NCBI GenBank assembly: GCA_025060505.1
Contig: JANXBU010000022.1
Span: 1 to 21,541 of the forward strand
Direction of reading: 5' to 3'
Length of the DNA: 21,541 nt
Source: Candidatus Calescibacterium sp.
GTDB lineage: Bacteria > Calescibacteriota > Calescibacteriia > Calescibacteriales > Calescibacteriaceae
Position 1 is the first letter of the stretch. Each line of letters starts with the position of its first letter. The notes under the pieces are model-generated. The model ran no database searches and was not told the DNA's origin. It was given only the letters and a program-made list of their open reading frames with translations. The position numbers were made by a program, and so were the translations under genes. Shown here piece by piece: positions 7,128-14,800 of the stretch.

Positions 7128-9155
7128 TTAATCTGGATCACACTTTTTGTTTGAGCAGAGCTGATATATTTTTCCTTCTTCATAAAATCTTTTTTGTATT
7201 TCAAGAACTGGTAGGACGCATCGTGGAACTTCGTGTGGTGGGATGTATTCTCCTTCATTTGGCAACATAGGCCACCATCTTCTTACGATTTTTGATTTGG
7301 GGTCGGGTTTCTTCAAAAATTCAAGCGAGACGTTTTCATATTGGTATTCCGGAATGCCCTCAAGCTTTGGATCGACCTGTAAGTATCCGCTTCCATCATA
7401 TCCTGCGCTCGCATCAACTTTTTCGATTCCAAATACATCTTCTGGGAGTTCGGCTATTGCTGGTATTCCAGCTGTTCTTACAAAGGCTCTCGTGGCGAAG
7501 TTGGCAACTTGCTCATCGTACAGTGCTTCACGGTAAATTATTTTCTTTGGAGTTATGTCAAACTCTTTACTCCCTCTTGTTATGTATGTTGCAAATGTTA
7601 TTGGATCTAAAATGTCAAAGAGAATCTGAACTATTGCCATAACTTTTTTCACTTCAATTTCCCACTCGGGTCCTGATGGATACAAGAATGGTCTTAATCT
7701 ATCCCAAGATCTGTTTCTCTCAAGCATAGATGTCCAAACTCCTCCACCAACATCAAGAACTCCAAGCTGAACATCTTTCGTCAAGGTCATAAATATACTA
7801 CCCTGAATTGATCCGTTAGAAATTCCGTAATACACGGGATTCTGAGTATCTATATTGAAGTTTCCTGTTCTGTTTTTTATCTCATTCCAGAACTCATTTT
7901 TCTTGATCAGTATAGCCAGAGAAAGAAAGTTTGCATGACCCTGTTTAAGGTTATCTGTTATGTATTCAACTATTTGAACCATGTGTCTTTTTTTAGCAGA
8001 TGCGGAATCAAATATCTCTGAAAGAGCGTTTATATCTATTCCTACCCAGTTTGATCCTATAACGGGTGTGCAGAAATATTCTGCGGAGAAAATTATGTTG
8101 TGAGAATCAAGTTCAGCTGTGCTTCCAAAGAGTCCATGCCCGAAAATCATAGGTTTAAAATAAGATGTAGGATTAGCAAATGTGCATCGTGGTATATTGA
8201 GCAGAAATTTAGCTTCAAAGTTTCCTGAGCCATCAACTTTTGGTGCGTAAAACCTTCCAACAACTGCTTTCTGTATAAGATTTCTGTATACTTCTGGTAT
8301 GTTTTGCCTGTTGATATGTGGTAGATCTTTTACTTCATCAATTATGAAAGTTATTTTATCCTGATACTCATATACTTTTTTTCTAACTTCAAGCATATGT
8401 TCTTTCAGTATTTTTTCCTCGGACGCTGTTTTGAAATCCCAAGCTACAAGAAGCTCGTTTCGTTTTATGCCTTGGGATTCAAGGAATGACATAATCTGAT
8501 TGAAGTGTTCCTTCCATTTTCCAACGTCCTGATTTGTTCCGGAGACTTTTATATCTTTGTTTTCCAAAACTGCTTTGAAAAACAGTGGGGATTGAATTTC
8601 TTTTCCTTCGGAATCCTTTAAACCCTTCTTCATAACGACAATGTATCTTGAACTTGTTTTCATTCTTTTGAGTGGTCTTATGAAGAGTATTTGAAATGGA
8701 GGGCTGGATCTTGCATCTGGTTCGGCAAAAACCGGTATTCTCTCACCAGTTCCATATTCTATCAGTTGTATTGCTGATCTTTCATCGGTGGTTTCTTCTG
8801 GTTTCGGTAGAGAGTTTCTAGAAAAACCTTTTGGATACCAGAACATAATTTGATTTGCGGGTGAGAAACCATCGAAGCTGTTTATTCTCTCAAGGTTCAT
8901 CTCCGGATAGCCTTCTGGTTTTTTGAAAAGTTCTTTTGGTATGTTCAACTTTCCGTTTGAATAAAACTGAGTGAATGGAAATGGAAAGAAACACTCATCT
9001 TTTACTTCGTCTGGTTCATTTTCGTATTTTGAAAGTATATTGCAGTTTTCTTTGGGGTATTTTATACTCACGGTTTCTGTTTTCTCTCCGGAACAACTTG
9101 AAATTACCGCTGCTAGAGCAAGACACAAATATATGAGTTTTTTCCCTCTGTTCAT
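7128..9155 (-). CDS. Secreted lipoprotein with alpha/beta-hydrolase (lipase-like) fold
   Basis: This 675-residue protein has a type II signal peptide. After MNRGKK and a hydrophobic stretch, the lipobox ends ISSC with Cys21 as the lipidated residue. GHGLFG (339-344) looks like the HG oxyanion-hole motif of lipases. GISNG (444-448) is a GxSxG nucleophile elbow with Ser446. The later stretch YDEQVANFATRAFVR resembles the acid/His-side region of a large extracellular lipase-like family that I associate with Myxococcota and relatives (from memory). The N-terminal part (about 30-240) carries an Ig-like segment. It likely acts on ester substrates at the outer membrane or cell surface; the real substrate is unknown. 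The ATG at 9153-9155 has no SD but has TATAAT 8 nt upstream. The gene is divergent from the polysaccharide locus. Confidence 0.75.
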   Translation of the reverse strand: MNRGKKLIYLCLALAAVISSCSGEKTETVSIKYPKENCNILSKYENEPDEVKDECFFPFPFTQFYSNGKLNIPKELFKKPEGYPEMNLERINSFDGFSPANQIMFWYPKGFSRNSLPKPEETTDERSAIQLIEYGTGERIPVFAEPDARSSPPFQILFIRPLKRMKTSSRYIVVMKKGLKDSEGKEIQSPLFFKAVLENKDIKVSGTNQDVGKWKEHFNQIMSFLESQGIKRNELLVAWDFKTASEEKILKEHMLEVRKKVYEYQDKITFIIDEVKDLPHINRQNIPEVYRNLIQKAVVGRFYAPKVDGSGNFEAKFLLNIPRCTFANPTSYFKPMIFGHGLFGSTAELDSHNIIFSAEYFCTPVIGSNWVGIDINALSEIFDSASAKKRHMVQIVEYITDNLKQGHANFLSLAILIKKNEFWNEIKNRTGNFNIDTQNPVYYGISNGSIQGSIFMTLTKDVQLGVLDVGGGVWTSMLERNRSWDRLRPFLYPSGPEWEIEVKKVMAIVQILFDILDPITFATYITRGSKEFDITPKKIIYREALYDEQVANFATRAFVRTAGIPAIAELPEDVFGIEKVDASAGYDGSGYLQVDPKLEGIPEYQYENVSLEFLKKPDPKSKIVRRWWPMLPNEGEYIPPHEVPRCVLPVLEIQKRFYEEGKIYQLCSNKKCDPD

Positions 9156-9163
9156 AGTTATTT

Positions 9164-9169
9164 ATTATA
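9164..9169 (-). promoter_or_regulatory. Perfect TATAAT -10 box of the lipoprotein gene, leaderless spacing
   Basis: The minus strand reads TATAATAAATAACTATG. The consensus -10 is followed by 8 nt and then the start codon, so transcription should begin at or beside the ATG. The -35 region (9187-9192 at 17-bp spacing) does not match consensus. Confidence 0.5.
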
Positions 9170-9230
9170 AAATAAACTCTTGCAAAATTCCGAGAAATTT
9201 GCCAGAGTAAGAATTGAAATATTTTTATTA

Positions 9231-9260
9231 TGATAAAGAATTTTTTGATAAAGAATTTTT
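9231..9260. repeat. Exact 15-bp tandem duplication
   Basis: TGATAAAGAATTTTT occurs at 9231-9245 and again directly at 9246-9260. It is either a slippage product or a duplicated regulatory motif in the divergent promoter region. Confidence 0.85.
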
Positions 9261-9411
9261 GTTGATCTCGGGTTAGCGACTGAACAAATACTTTAACCGT
9301 TTACCGAAGACGCTTTGATTTGAATATTTCGTATGTTTAAAACCTGAAATTTATTATGATTTGTTTCAAATTGGAGTAAAGAATATTTCATAAATACAAA
9401 AGTTTGTTGAT

Positions 9412-9441
9412 TTGACTTTTTATTTGATTTTACTTTATGTT
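9412..9441 (+). promoter_or_regulatory. Candidate promoter for the wzm-wzt polysaccharide locus
   Basis: TTGACT (9412-9417, 5 of 6 to consensus) is followed after 18 bp by TATGTT (9436-9441, 4 of 6). Transcription would start about 9448, leaving a leader of about 34 nt. The surroundings are very AT-rich, so chance matches are likely. Confidence 0.3.
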
Positions 9442-9481
9442 TATCTTTGTAGTTGTTTAGACTCTGGTTGAAACTATTTTT

Positions 9482-10315
9482 ATGAATCAGATAACAGTAA
9501 TTAAGCCAAGAGATAGGTTAAGCTTAAGAAACATTTATGATTCTTTCTCGGAGGTTATAAAGTACTGGGAGCTTTTATATTTTTTCATATGGAAAAATGT
9601 AAAGGTAAGGTACAAAAGAACTTTTGTTGGTATTGGTTGGGCTGTGGTTCAGCCATTTATGACTATGGTTGTTTTTACGATTTTTTTCGGTAAGCTTGCG
9701 AAGCTCCCTTCTTATGATTTACCATATCCTATTTTTTATTACTCTGGTTTGCTTTGTTGGGGATATTTTTCAAGTTCCGTGCAGAATGCTACTGCATCAA
9801 TTATATCAAACAGGGGAATAATTACAAAAGTATATATACCAAGAATGATTTTTCCTATTTCTGCTGTTCTTTCAGGTCTTGTGGATTTTGTTATAGCTTT
9901 TGGAATGTTTTTGGTCCTGATGGTGATTTACGGTATACCGTTTGGTATTCATTTTGCATTTTTCCCTGCTTTTGTTCTGCTTAATATTTTTGCAGCTTTG
10001 AGTTTGGGCATATGGCTTTCTGCTCTGAATACTCTTTACCGAGATGTCCAGTACCTTGTTCCATTTCTTATACAGATTTTGCTTTTTGCATCCCCGGTTG
10101 TTTATCCTGCAAGTATGGTTCCTGAAAGTCTGAGATTTTTTTACGGACTTAATCCCATGGTTGGGGTGGTTGAGGGTTTTCGGTGGTCTTTAACAGGTGC
10201 AGGTCAGCCTTCTGGGGTTCATCTTTTCTCATCACTAATAACTATGTTTTTTATTTTTATAGGTGGTTTGGTATATTTTAAGAAGGTTGAGACAAAGATA
10301 GCCGATGTCGTATAG
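9482..10315 (+). CDS. wzm: O-antigen/polysaccharide ABC transporter permease (Wzm-like)
   Basis: This 277-residue ABC-2 type permease moves undecaprenyl-linked polysaccharide across the inner membrane with Wzt. The start has the family's N-terminal amphipathic segment and the motif WKNVKVRYKRTFVGIGWAVV (about 37-56), followed by about six hydrophobic helices (for example TMVVFTIFFG, ISAVLSGLVDFVIAFGMFLV, FLIQILLFASPVVYP). LNPMVGVVEGFRW is also typical. Length is normal. The ATG has no SD but is the only start giving the full N-terminus. The 3' end overlaps the wzt start by 11 nt, as expected for a two-gene transporter unit. It is the first gene of the rightward locus. Confidence 0.93.
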   Translation: MNQITVIKPRDRLSLRNIYDSFSEVIKYWELLYFFIWKNVKVRYKRTFVGIGWAVVQPFMTMVVFTIFFGKLAKLPSYDLPYPIFYYSGLLCWGYFSSSVQNATASIISNRGIITKVYIPRMIFPISAVLSGLVDFVIAFGMFLVLMVIYGIPFGIHFAFFPAFVLLNIFAALSLGIWLSALNTLYRDVQYLVPFLIQILLFASPVVYPASMVPESLRFFYGLNPMVGVVEGFRWSLTGAGQPSGVHLFSSLITMFFIFIGGLVYFKKVETKIADVV

Positions 10316-11579
10316 TGATACAGCCATAAGGGTTGAGAATTTGAGCAAGCTTTATTACATAGGGGAGGCCGAGAAATACTACGCTTTGCGAGATGTATTT
10401 TCAGACTTTTTCAGAAGCTTGTTCCGTCTGGGCGGGAGAAAAAAGAAGGTAAGAGAGCAGATCTGGGCTCTGAAAGATGTATCATTTGAGGTAAAGCGTG
10501 GTGAGGTTGTTGGTATAATTGGCAGAAACGGAGCTGGAAAATCAACGCTTCTCAAAATTCTATCAAGAATAACAGAGCCAACTCAAGGATATGCTGAGAT
10601 ACACGGTAGAGTTGGTTCATTGCTTGAAGTGGGAACAGGTTTTCATCCAGAGCTTACAGGGAGAGAAAACATATACTTCAGTGGTGCAATACTTGGAATG
10701 AAGAAAAAGGAGATAGATAAAAAATTTGACGAGATAGTAGCTTTTGCTGAAGTTGAGAAGTTTATAGATACACCGGTAAAGTATTACAGCAGTGGAATGT
10801 ATGTTCGTTTGGCTTTCGCTGTTGCAGCACATCTTGAGCCGGAGATTTTGCTTGTTGATGAAGTTCTGGCAGTTGGCGACGCAGCTTTTCAGAGAAAGTG
10901 CCTTGGAAAAATGGGCGAGGTTGCAAAGGGAGGAAGAACGGTTCTTTTTGTGAGCCACAATATGGGTATGATAACTTCTTTGTGTCCAAGGGCTATTTTA
11001 CTTGAAAACGGGAGAATCGTTGCAGATGGTGTAGCATCTGAAACTGTTCTGACCTACTATACCAGAGATAGGGCTTCTCCTTACAAAGTGGACTTCACAA
11101 AGATGGGACAAAAAGTAGGAGATGAGTTTGCAACACTACTTGAAGCACATATTGAAGATATGTATGGAAACGTTGTATCAGAAGTAGATATGCGTCAGCC
11201 TTTTAAGGTCAAGATGCGCTATGCTTTACATAAGAATGTTCCTCGCTCACCGTATCCTAACTTTCATTTTTTTGACTCACGAGGGGAGTATGTTTTTGTT
11301 TCAAGCGGAAATTCTGATTCTTCTAAAGAAGTAGGAATATATGAGGCGGAGTGTACTGTTCCAGGAAATCTTCTCAACAACGGAGTGTATTTCATAGGCC
11401 TTGCTCTCACTTTTACTCACAGTGGAATACACGTAAGTTTCTTTGAGAGAAATGCTCTTTCTGTAAGCGTCAAAGATCCAATAGATGAAACCTTAGATAC
11501 TCTAAGAAGTGGCTACAGCGGACCTATCCCGGGACCAGTCAGACCCAAATTAGAGTGGAAGATTTCAAGAATACAGTGA
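10305..11579 (+). CDS. wzt: Polysaccharide ABC transporter ATP-binding protein with C-terminal glycan-recognition domain (Wzt-like)
   Basis: This 424-residue ATPase partners Wzm. Walker A is GRNGAGKST (73-81), the signature YSSGM (161-165), Walker B ILLVDE (181-186) and the H-loop His218. EVGTGFHPELTGREN is typical of polysaccharide exporters. After about residue 260 there is a roughly 160-residue beta-rich C-terminal domain like Wzt-C of E. coli O8/O9a, which reads the modified non-reducing end of the finished chain. Exporters lacking this domain are shorter. Its presence suggests that the chain made here carries a terminal mark, for which the two methyltransferases downstream are candidates (inference). 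The last residues (PGPVRPKLEWKISRIQ) look like an extended tail. The ATG overlaps wzm. Confidence 0.93.
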   Translation: MSYSDTAIRVENLSKLYYIGEAEKYYALRDVFSDFFRSLFRLGGRKKKVREQIWALKDVSFEVKRGEVVGIIGRNGAGKSTLLKILSRITEPTQGYAEIHGRVGSLLEVGTGFHPELTGRENIYFSGAILGMKKKEIDKKFDEIVAFAEVEKFIDTPVKYYSSGMYVRLAFAVAAHLEPEILLVDEVLAVGDAAFQRKCLGKMGEVAKGGRTVLFVSHNMGMITSLCPRAILLENGRIVADGVASETVLTYYTRDRASPYKVDFTKMGQKVGDEFATLLEAHIEDMYGNVVSEVDMRQPFKVKMRYALHKNVPRSPYPNFHFFDSRGEYVFVSSGNSDSSKEVGIYEAECTVPGNLLNNGVYFIGLALTFTHSGIHVSFFERNALSVSVKDPIDETLDTLRSGYSGPIPGPVRPKLEWKISRIQ

Positions 11580-11613
11580 TTTAGGTTAATAATTTAAGTT
11601 AATTCTGAATTTT

Positions 11614-11620
11614 GGAGGTG
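11614..11620 (+). promoter_or_regulatory. Strong Shine-Dalgarno before a 15-codon ORF
   Basis: GGAGGTG lies 6 nt before a GTG codon at 11627. It is the strongest SD in the polysaccharide locus, although it precedes no full-length gene. Confidence 0.55.
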
Positions 11621-11626
11621 AATACG

Positions 11627-11674
11627 GTGGGGCAGAAAGGTTTGAATTCTTTGCTTGAAAATCATAAAAAGTAA
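11627..11674 (+). CDS. Possible leader peptide or gene relic (15 codons)
   Basis: A GTG-started frame encodes VGQKGLNSLLENHKK followed by TAA. It sits in the 151-nt gap between wzt and rfbF, behind an SD that fits far better than those of the real genes around it. I do not recognise the peptide. It may be a small leader that couples or tunes rfbF translation, or the surviving start of a gene lost between wzt and rfbF. Its stop is 56 nt before the rfbF ATG. Without conservation data this stays tentative. Confidence 0.3.
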   Translation: MGQKGLNSLLENHKK

Positions 11675-11730
11675 TTAGTATTTGCAAAATTCAATTAGAT
11701 CAGTTTTAGCTTTTTGTTTGGCATACGAGT

Positions 11731-12504
11731 ATGAAGGTTGTAATTTTGGCCGGAGGTTTCGGAACGCGACTCGCAGAGGAAACTGAAAGAATCCCAAAAC
11801 CTATGGTGGAGATCGGAGGTAGACCGATTCTCTGGCATATTATGAAACACTATGCTCACTATGGTTTCAAGGAATTCTTTATTGCACTGGGATACAAAGG
11901 AGAGGTGATAAAACGATATTTTCTTGAGTATTATCGTATGAACACAGATATAACCATCAATCTTGCAACAGGTGACGTTATGACTCAGGGTACGAGAAAA
12001 GATGACTGGATTGTGCATCTTATAGATACAGGTTTGAACACCCTAACAGGAGGGCGCGTCAAGCGACTTGAGAAGTGGCTTAAAGGAGAAACATTCATGA
12101 TAACATACGGCGATGGTGTGAGTGATATCAATTTGCAGGAGCTTCTGAAGTTCCACCGCTCTCATGGAAAGATAGGTACTGTCACCGCTGTTCGTCCGCC
12201 AGCCAGATTCGGTGGTATTATTTTCAACGGAGATATGGTTTACAAATTCACAGAGAAACCTCAGATTGGCGAAGGATGGATAAACGGTGGTTTTATGGTA
12301 TTTGAACCGCGAGTTTTTGATTACATACAGGGAGACAACACGAGTCTTGAAGCAGATGTTCTTGAAAGTCTTGCAGATGATGGTGAGCTTGCAGCTTTCA
12401 AGCACGAAGGTTTCTGGCAATGTATGGATACACTGCGCGATGTTCGTTTGCTCGAGAGCCTCTGGCAGAGTGGAAAACCTCCCTGGAAAGTTTGGGATTC
12501 TTGA
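11731..12504 (+). CDS. rfbF: Glucose-1-phosphate cytidylyltransferase
   Basis: This 257-residue enzyme makes CDP-glucose from CTP and alpha-D-glucose-1-phosphate, the entry step to CDP-6-deoxyhexoses. The nucleotide-binding start VILAGGFGTRLAEETERIPK (4-23) with KPMVEIGGRPILWHIM is diagnostic. Other RfbF features are YYRMNTDITINL, ITYGDGVSDINL (metal-binding Asp), the EGWINGGF region and FWQCMDTLRD near the C-terminus. Length equals the family norm (about 257). It is followed at 59 nt by its pathway partner, the CDP-glucose 4,6-dehydratase. There is no SD before the ATG, but the start fits the family exactly. Confidence 0.96.
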   Translation: MKVVILAGGFGTRLAEETERIPKPMVEIGGRPILWHIMKHYAHYGFKEFFIALGYKGEVIKRYFLEYYRMNTDITINLATGDVMTQGTRKDDWIVHLIDTGLNTLTGGRVKRLEKWLKGETFMITYGDGVSDINLQELLKFHRSHGKIGTVTAVRPPARFGGIIFNGDMVYKFTEKPQIGEGWINGGFMVFEPRVFDYIQGDNTSLEADVLESLADDGELAAFKHEGFWQCMDTLRDVRLLESLWQSGKPPWKVWDS

Positions 12505-12563
12505 ATATCCTAGAAAATAAATTTGGAAGCTTCTGATTGAGTTAAGAAACTCGGAAAATTTGA

Positions 12564-13565
12564 ATGAATCTGATGGAAGATAAATTCTGGAAAGATCGCA
12601 GAGTTTTTGTGACGGGAGCCACTGGTTTTATAGGCTCTTGGCTTGTAAGAGAACTTCTCAAGCATGGAGCTTATGTTGTTGTTCTTGTAAGAGATATTGA
12701 TCCACAATCTGAGCTTTACAGAAGCGGTGATATAGGTCGCGTTCATGTTGTCAGTGGGTCTCTTGAAGATTTTCTTACTTTGCAGAGAGCCATTGTTGAG
12801 CATGAGACTACAACGGTTTTTCATCTTGGAGCTCAGACTCTTGTTGAGGTAGCTTACAGATTTCCTCTTCAGACATTTGAGTCAAATATTCGCGGAACAT
12901 ACAATCTTCTTGAAGCTTGCCGTATTCATAGAGATATAGTTCAGCAGATAGTTATTGCATCAAGCGATAAAGCTTATGGAGAAAAAACCAGTCTTCCATA
13001 TACAGAAGATATGTCCCTTGAAGGAAGATATCCATACGATGTTTCAAAGAGCTGTACAGATCTTATTGCTCAGTCATATTACTATACATACAATATGCCA
13101 GTGGCTATTGCAAGGTGTGGCAATGTTTATGGTGGAGGAGATCTTAACTGGAGCAGAATAGTTCCCGGAACTATAAGGTCGTTTCTTTTCAAGCAAAATC
13201 CGATCATAAGGAGCGATGGGACTTATCGGAGAGACTACATATATGTAAAAGATGTTGTAAGAGCTTATATGTTGCTTGCTCAGAAACTGGACTTACCGGA
13301 AGTTCAGGGGCAAGCCTTCAATTTCAGCACAGAAAAACCTCTTGCGGTTCTGGAGATTGTATCTATAATACAGAAGCTGATGAATGCTTACGACCTTGAA
13401 CCAAAGATACTCAATTACGCAAAAGCGGAAATCAGAGACCAGTTTCTTTGTTCAAAGAAAGCTCGTGAAGTTCTGAATTGGCAACCTCAGTTTGATATAG
13501 AAGCCGGAATTACGGAAACCATAGATTGGTATCGGAAGTTTTTTGAATCTAAGTATGGTGCGTGA
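12564..13565 (+). CDS. rfbG: CDP-glucose 4,6-dehydratase
   Basis: This 333-residue extended SDR enzyme converts CDP-glucose to CDP-4-keto-6-deoxyglucose with bound NAD+. The Rossmann motif is GATGFIG (18-24). The active site is SSDKAYG (133-139) and YDVSK (158-162). SDK rather than SEL favours CDP-glucose dehydratases over GDP-mannose dehydratases. GNVYGGGDLNWSRIVPGTIR is also characteristic of RfbG. Its place after rfbF supports the substrate. A second ATG at codon 4 could equally serve as start. The 3' end overlaps the next gene by 11 nt, implying co-translation. It is slightly shorter than typical RfbG (about 350-360) without an obvious domain loss. Confidence 0.93.
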   Translation: MNLMEDKFWKDRRVFVTGATGFIGSWLVRELLKHGAYVVVLVRDIDPQSELYRSGDIGRVHVVSGSLEDFLTLQRAIVEHETTTVFHLGAQTLVEVAYRFPLQTFESNIRGTYNLLEACRIHRDIVQQIVIASSDKAYGEKTSLPYTEDMSLEGRYPYDVSKSCTDLIAQSYYYTYNMPVAIARCGNVYGGGDLNWSRIVPGTIRSFLFKQNPIIRSDGTYRRDYIYVKDVVRAYMLLAQKLDLPEVQGQAFNFSTEKPLAVLEIVSIIQKLMNAYDLEPKILNYAKAEIRDQFLCSKKAREVLNWQPQFDIEAGITETIDWYRKFFESKYGA

Positions 13566-14793
13566 TGAAATTATATCTGCGTGCAGAATCTGTGGATCAG
13601 ATAACCTCAAACTTATTTTATCTCTCGGTAATATGCCTCTTGCGAATGCTTTTTTGAGACCGGAGCAGCTCGGGGATCCAGAAGATCGATATCCTCTTGA
13701 TGTAGTTTTCTGTCAAAAATGCTCTCTTGTTCAGATTACTCAAACTGTTTCACCAGAAAAGCTTTTCAGAGAGTATCTATACTTTTCTTCTTTTTCAGAC
13801 ACAGTTTTGCGTAATGCAAAGGAGATCTCAGAACGTGTTATATCTCAGTTCGGTCTTGGTTCAGAAAGTTTGGTAATTGAGATAGCGAGCAACGATGGAT
13901 ACTTGCTTCAGTTTTATCATCAAAGAGGAATCCCGGTTTTGGGTATAGAGCCTGCTTATAACATAGCGAAAGTTGCTCAGGAAAAGGGTATAAGAACGAT
14001 CTCGGAGTTCTTTGGTCGGAGCCTTGCTCATAAACTCCTGGAGCAGGGTATCAAGGCAGATGTTGTTCACGCTAACAACGTTTTGGCTCATGTGGCAGAT
14101 CTTCATAGCTTTGTTGAAGGAATTTACTTGATTCTCAAGCAAAGTGGTGTTTGCATTATAGAAGTTCCGTATATAAAAGATCTTATAGATCACCGTGAGT
14201 TTGACACTATATATCACGAACATCTTTGTTATTACTCACTGACCTCTCTTGATAAGCTCTTTCGTATGCATGGTTTGGTTGTTTATGATGTTGAAAGAAT
14301 ACCAATTCATGGTGGCTCTATTAGAATTTTTGTTGCAAAGGAAGGTTCAAGAGAAGTTTCGCATTCAGTGAAAAACACTCTTATTGATGAGAGAGATTGG
14401 GGCGTAAATAATTTTGAGTTTTATGTAAGGTTTGCTGATCAGGTTCAGGCGTTAAGATACAAAATTCGTGAAACACTCTTTTCATTGAAACAAGATGGAA
14501 ACAAAATTGCAGCTTACGGTGCTGCTGCCAAGGGAACAATCCTTTTGAACTACTGTGGTATAGGAAGAGAAACAATTGACTTTGTTGCGGACAGAAACCC
14601 AAAAAAGCAGGGACTTTACATGCCGGGAGTTCGCATCCCTATATATCCAACATCAAAGATTTTGGAGGATATGCCTGACTACCTTTTTATTTTGGCTTGG
14701 AACTTTGCAGATGAGATTATAGATCAGCAGAGGGATTATCAAAGAAGAGGTGGAAAATTTATAATACCTGTTCCGGAGATAAGAATTTTATAG
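13555..14793 (+). CDS. Sugar C-methyltransferase (NovU/TcaB9-type, SAM-dependent)
   Basis: The protein has about 412 residues with the three-part layout of nucleotide-sugar C-3 methyltransferases. An N-terminal zinc-binding domain has Cys10, Cys13, Cys53 and Cys56. The SAM-binding Rossmann domain carries VIEIASNDGYLL (107-118) and GIEPAYNIA. The C-terminal domain has AAYGAAAKGTILLNY. DTIYHEHLCYYS (217-228) holds the Tyr-His-Glu-His cluster that I recall as catalytic in TcaB9. It should transfer a methyl to the carbon next to the 4-keto group of the CDP-sugar, giving a branched deoxysugar (inference from context). A TTG start at 13543 is possible, but I chose the ATG at 13555, which begins the family homology. 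It overlaps rfbG by 11 nt. Confidence 0.9.
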   Translation: MVRDEIISACRICGSDNLKLILSLGNMPLANAFLRPEQLGDPEDRYPLDVVFCQKCSLVQITQTVSPEKLFREYLYFSSFSDTVLRNAKEISERVISQFGLGSESLVIEIASNDGYLLQFYHQRGIPVLGIEPAYNIAKVAQEKGIRTISEFFGRSLAHKLLEQGIKADVVHANNVLAHVADLHSFVEGIYLILKQSGVCIIEVPYIKDLIDHREFDTIYHEHLCYYSLTSLDKLFRMHGLVVYDVERIPIHGGSIRIFVAKEGSREVSHSVKNTLIDERDWGVNNFEFYVRFADQVQALRYKIRETLFSLKQDGNKIAAYGAAAKGTILLNYCGIGRETIDFVADRNPKKQGLYMPGVRIPIYPTSKILEDMPDYLFILAWNFADEIIDQQRDYQRRGGKFIIPVPEIRIL

Positions 14794-14800
14794 ATTTGCC

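Larger units (their letters stand above)
9156..9481. other. Divergent intergenic region between the lipoprotein gene and the polysaccharide locus
   Basis: This 326-nt AT-rich gap holds no gene. It contains the lipoprotein -10 box, a 15-bp tandem duplication (9231-9260), a slightly GC-richer patch (9262-9318) with an imperfect inverted repeat (CGGGTTA 9269-9275 and TAACCG 9294-9299), and a promoter candidate for wzm at 9412-9441. Confidence 0.6.

Noticed and set aside
7292-7642. A 116-codon plus-strand ORF inside the lipoprotein gene, and similar antisense ORFs at 13861-14223, 12043-12420, 10617-10958 and 11695-12018
   Set aside because: They are shadows of strongly supported genes on the other strand, show no recognisable motifs and have no translation signals.
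9269-9281. Resemblance to the ops/JUMPstart element (GGTTAGCG against GGCGGTAGCG)
   Set aside because: The match is imperfect, and it lies upstream of the candidate wzm promoter, whereas ops must be transcribed. No RfaH-type context is visible.
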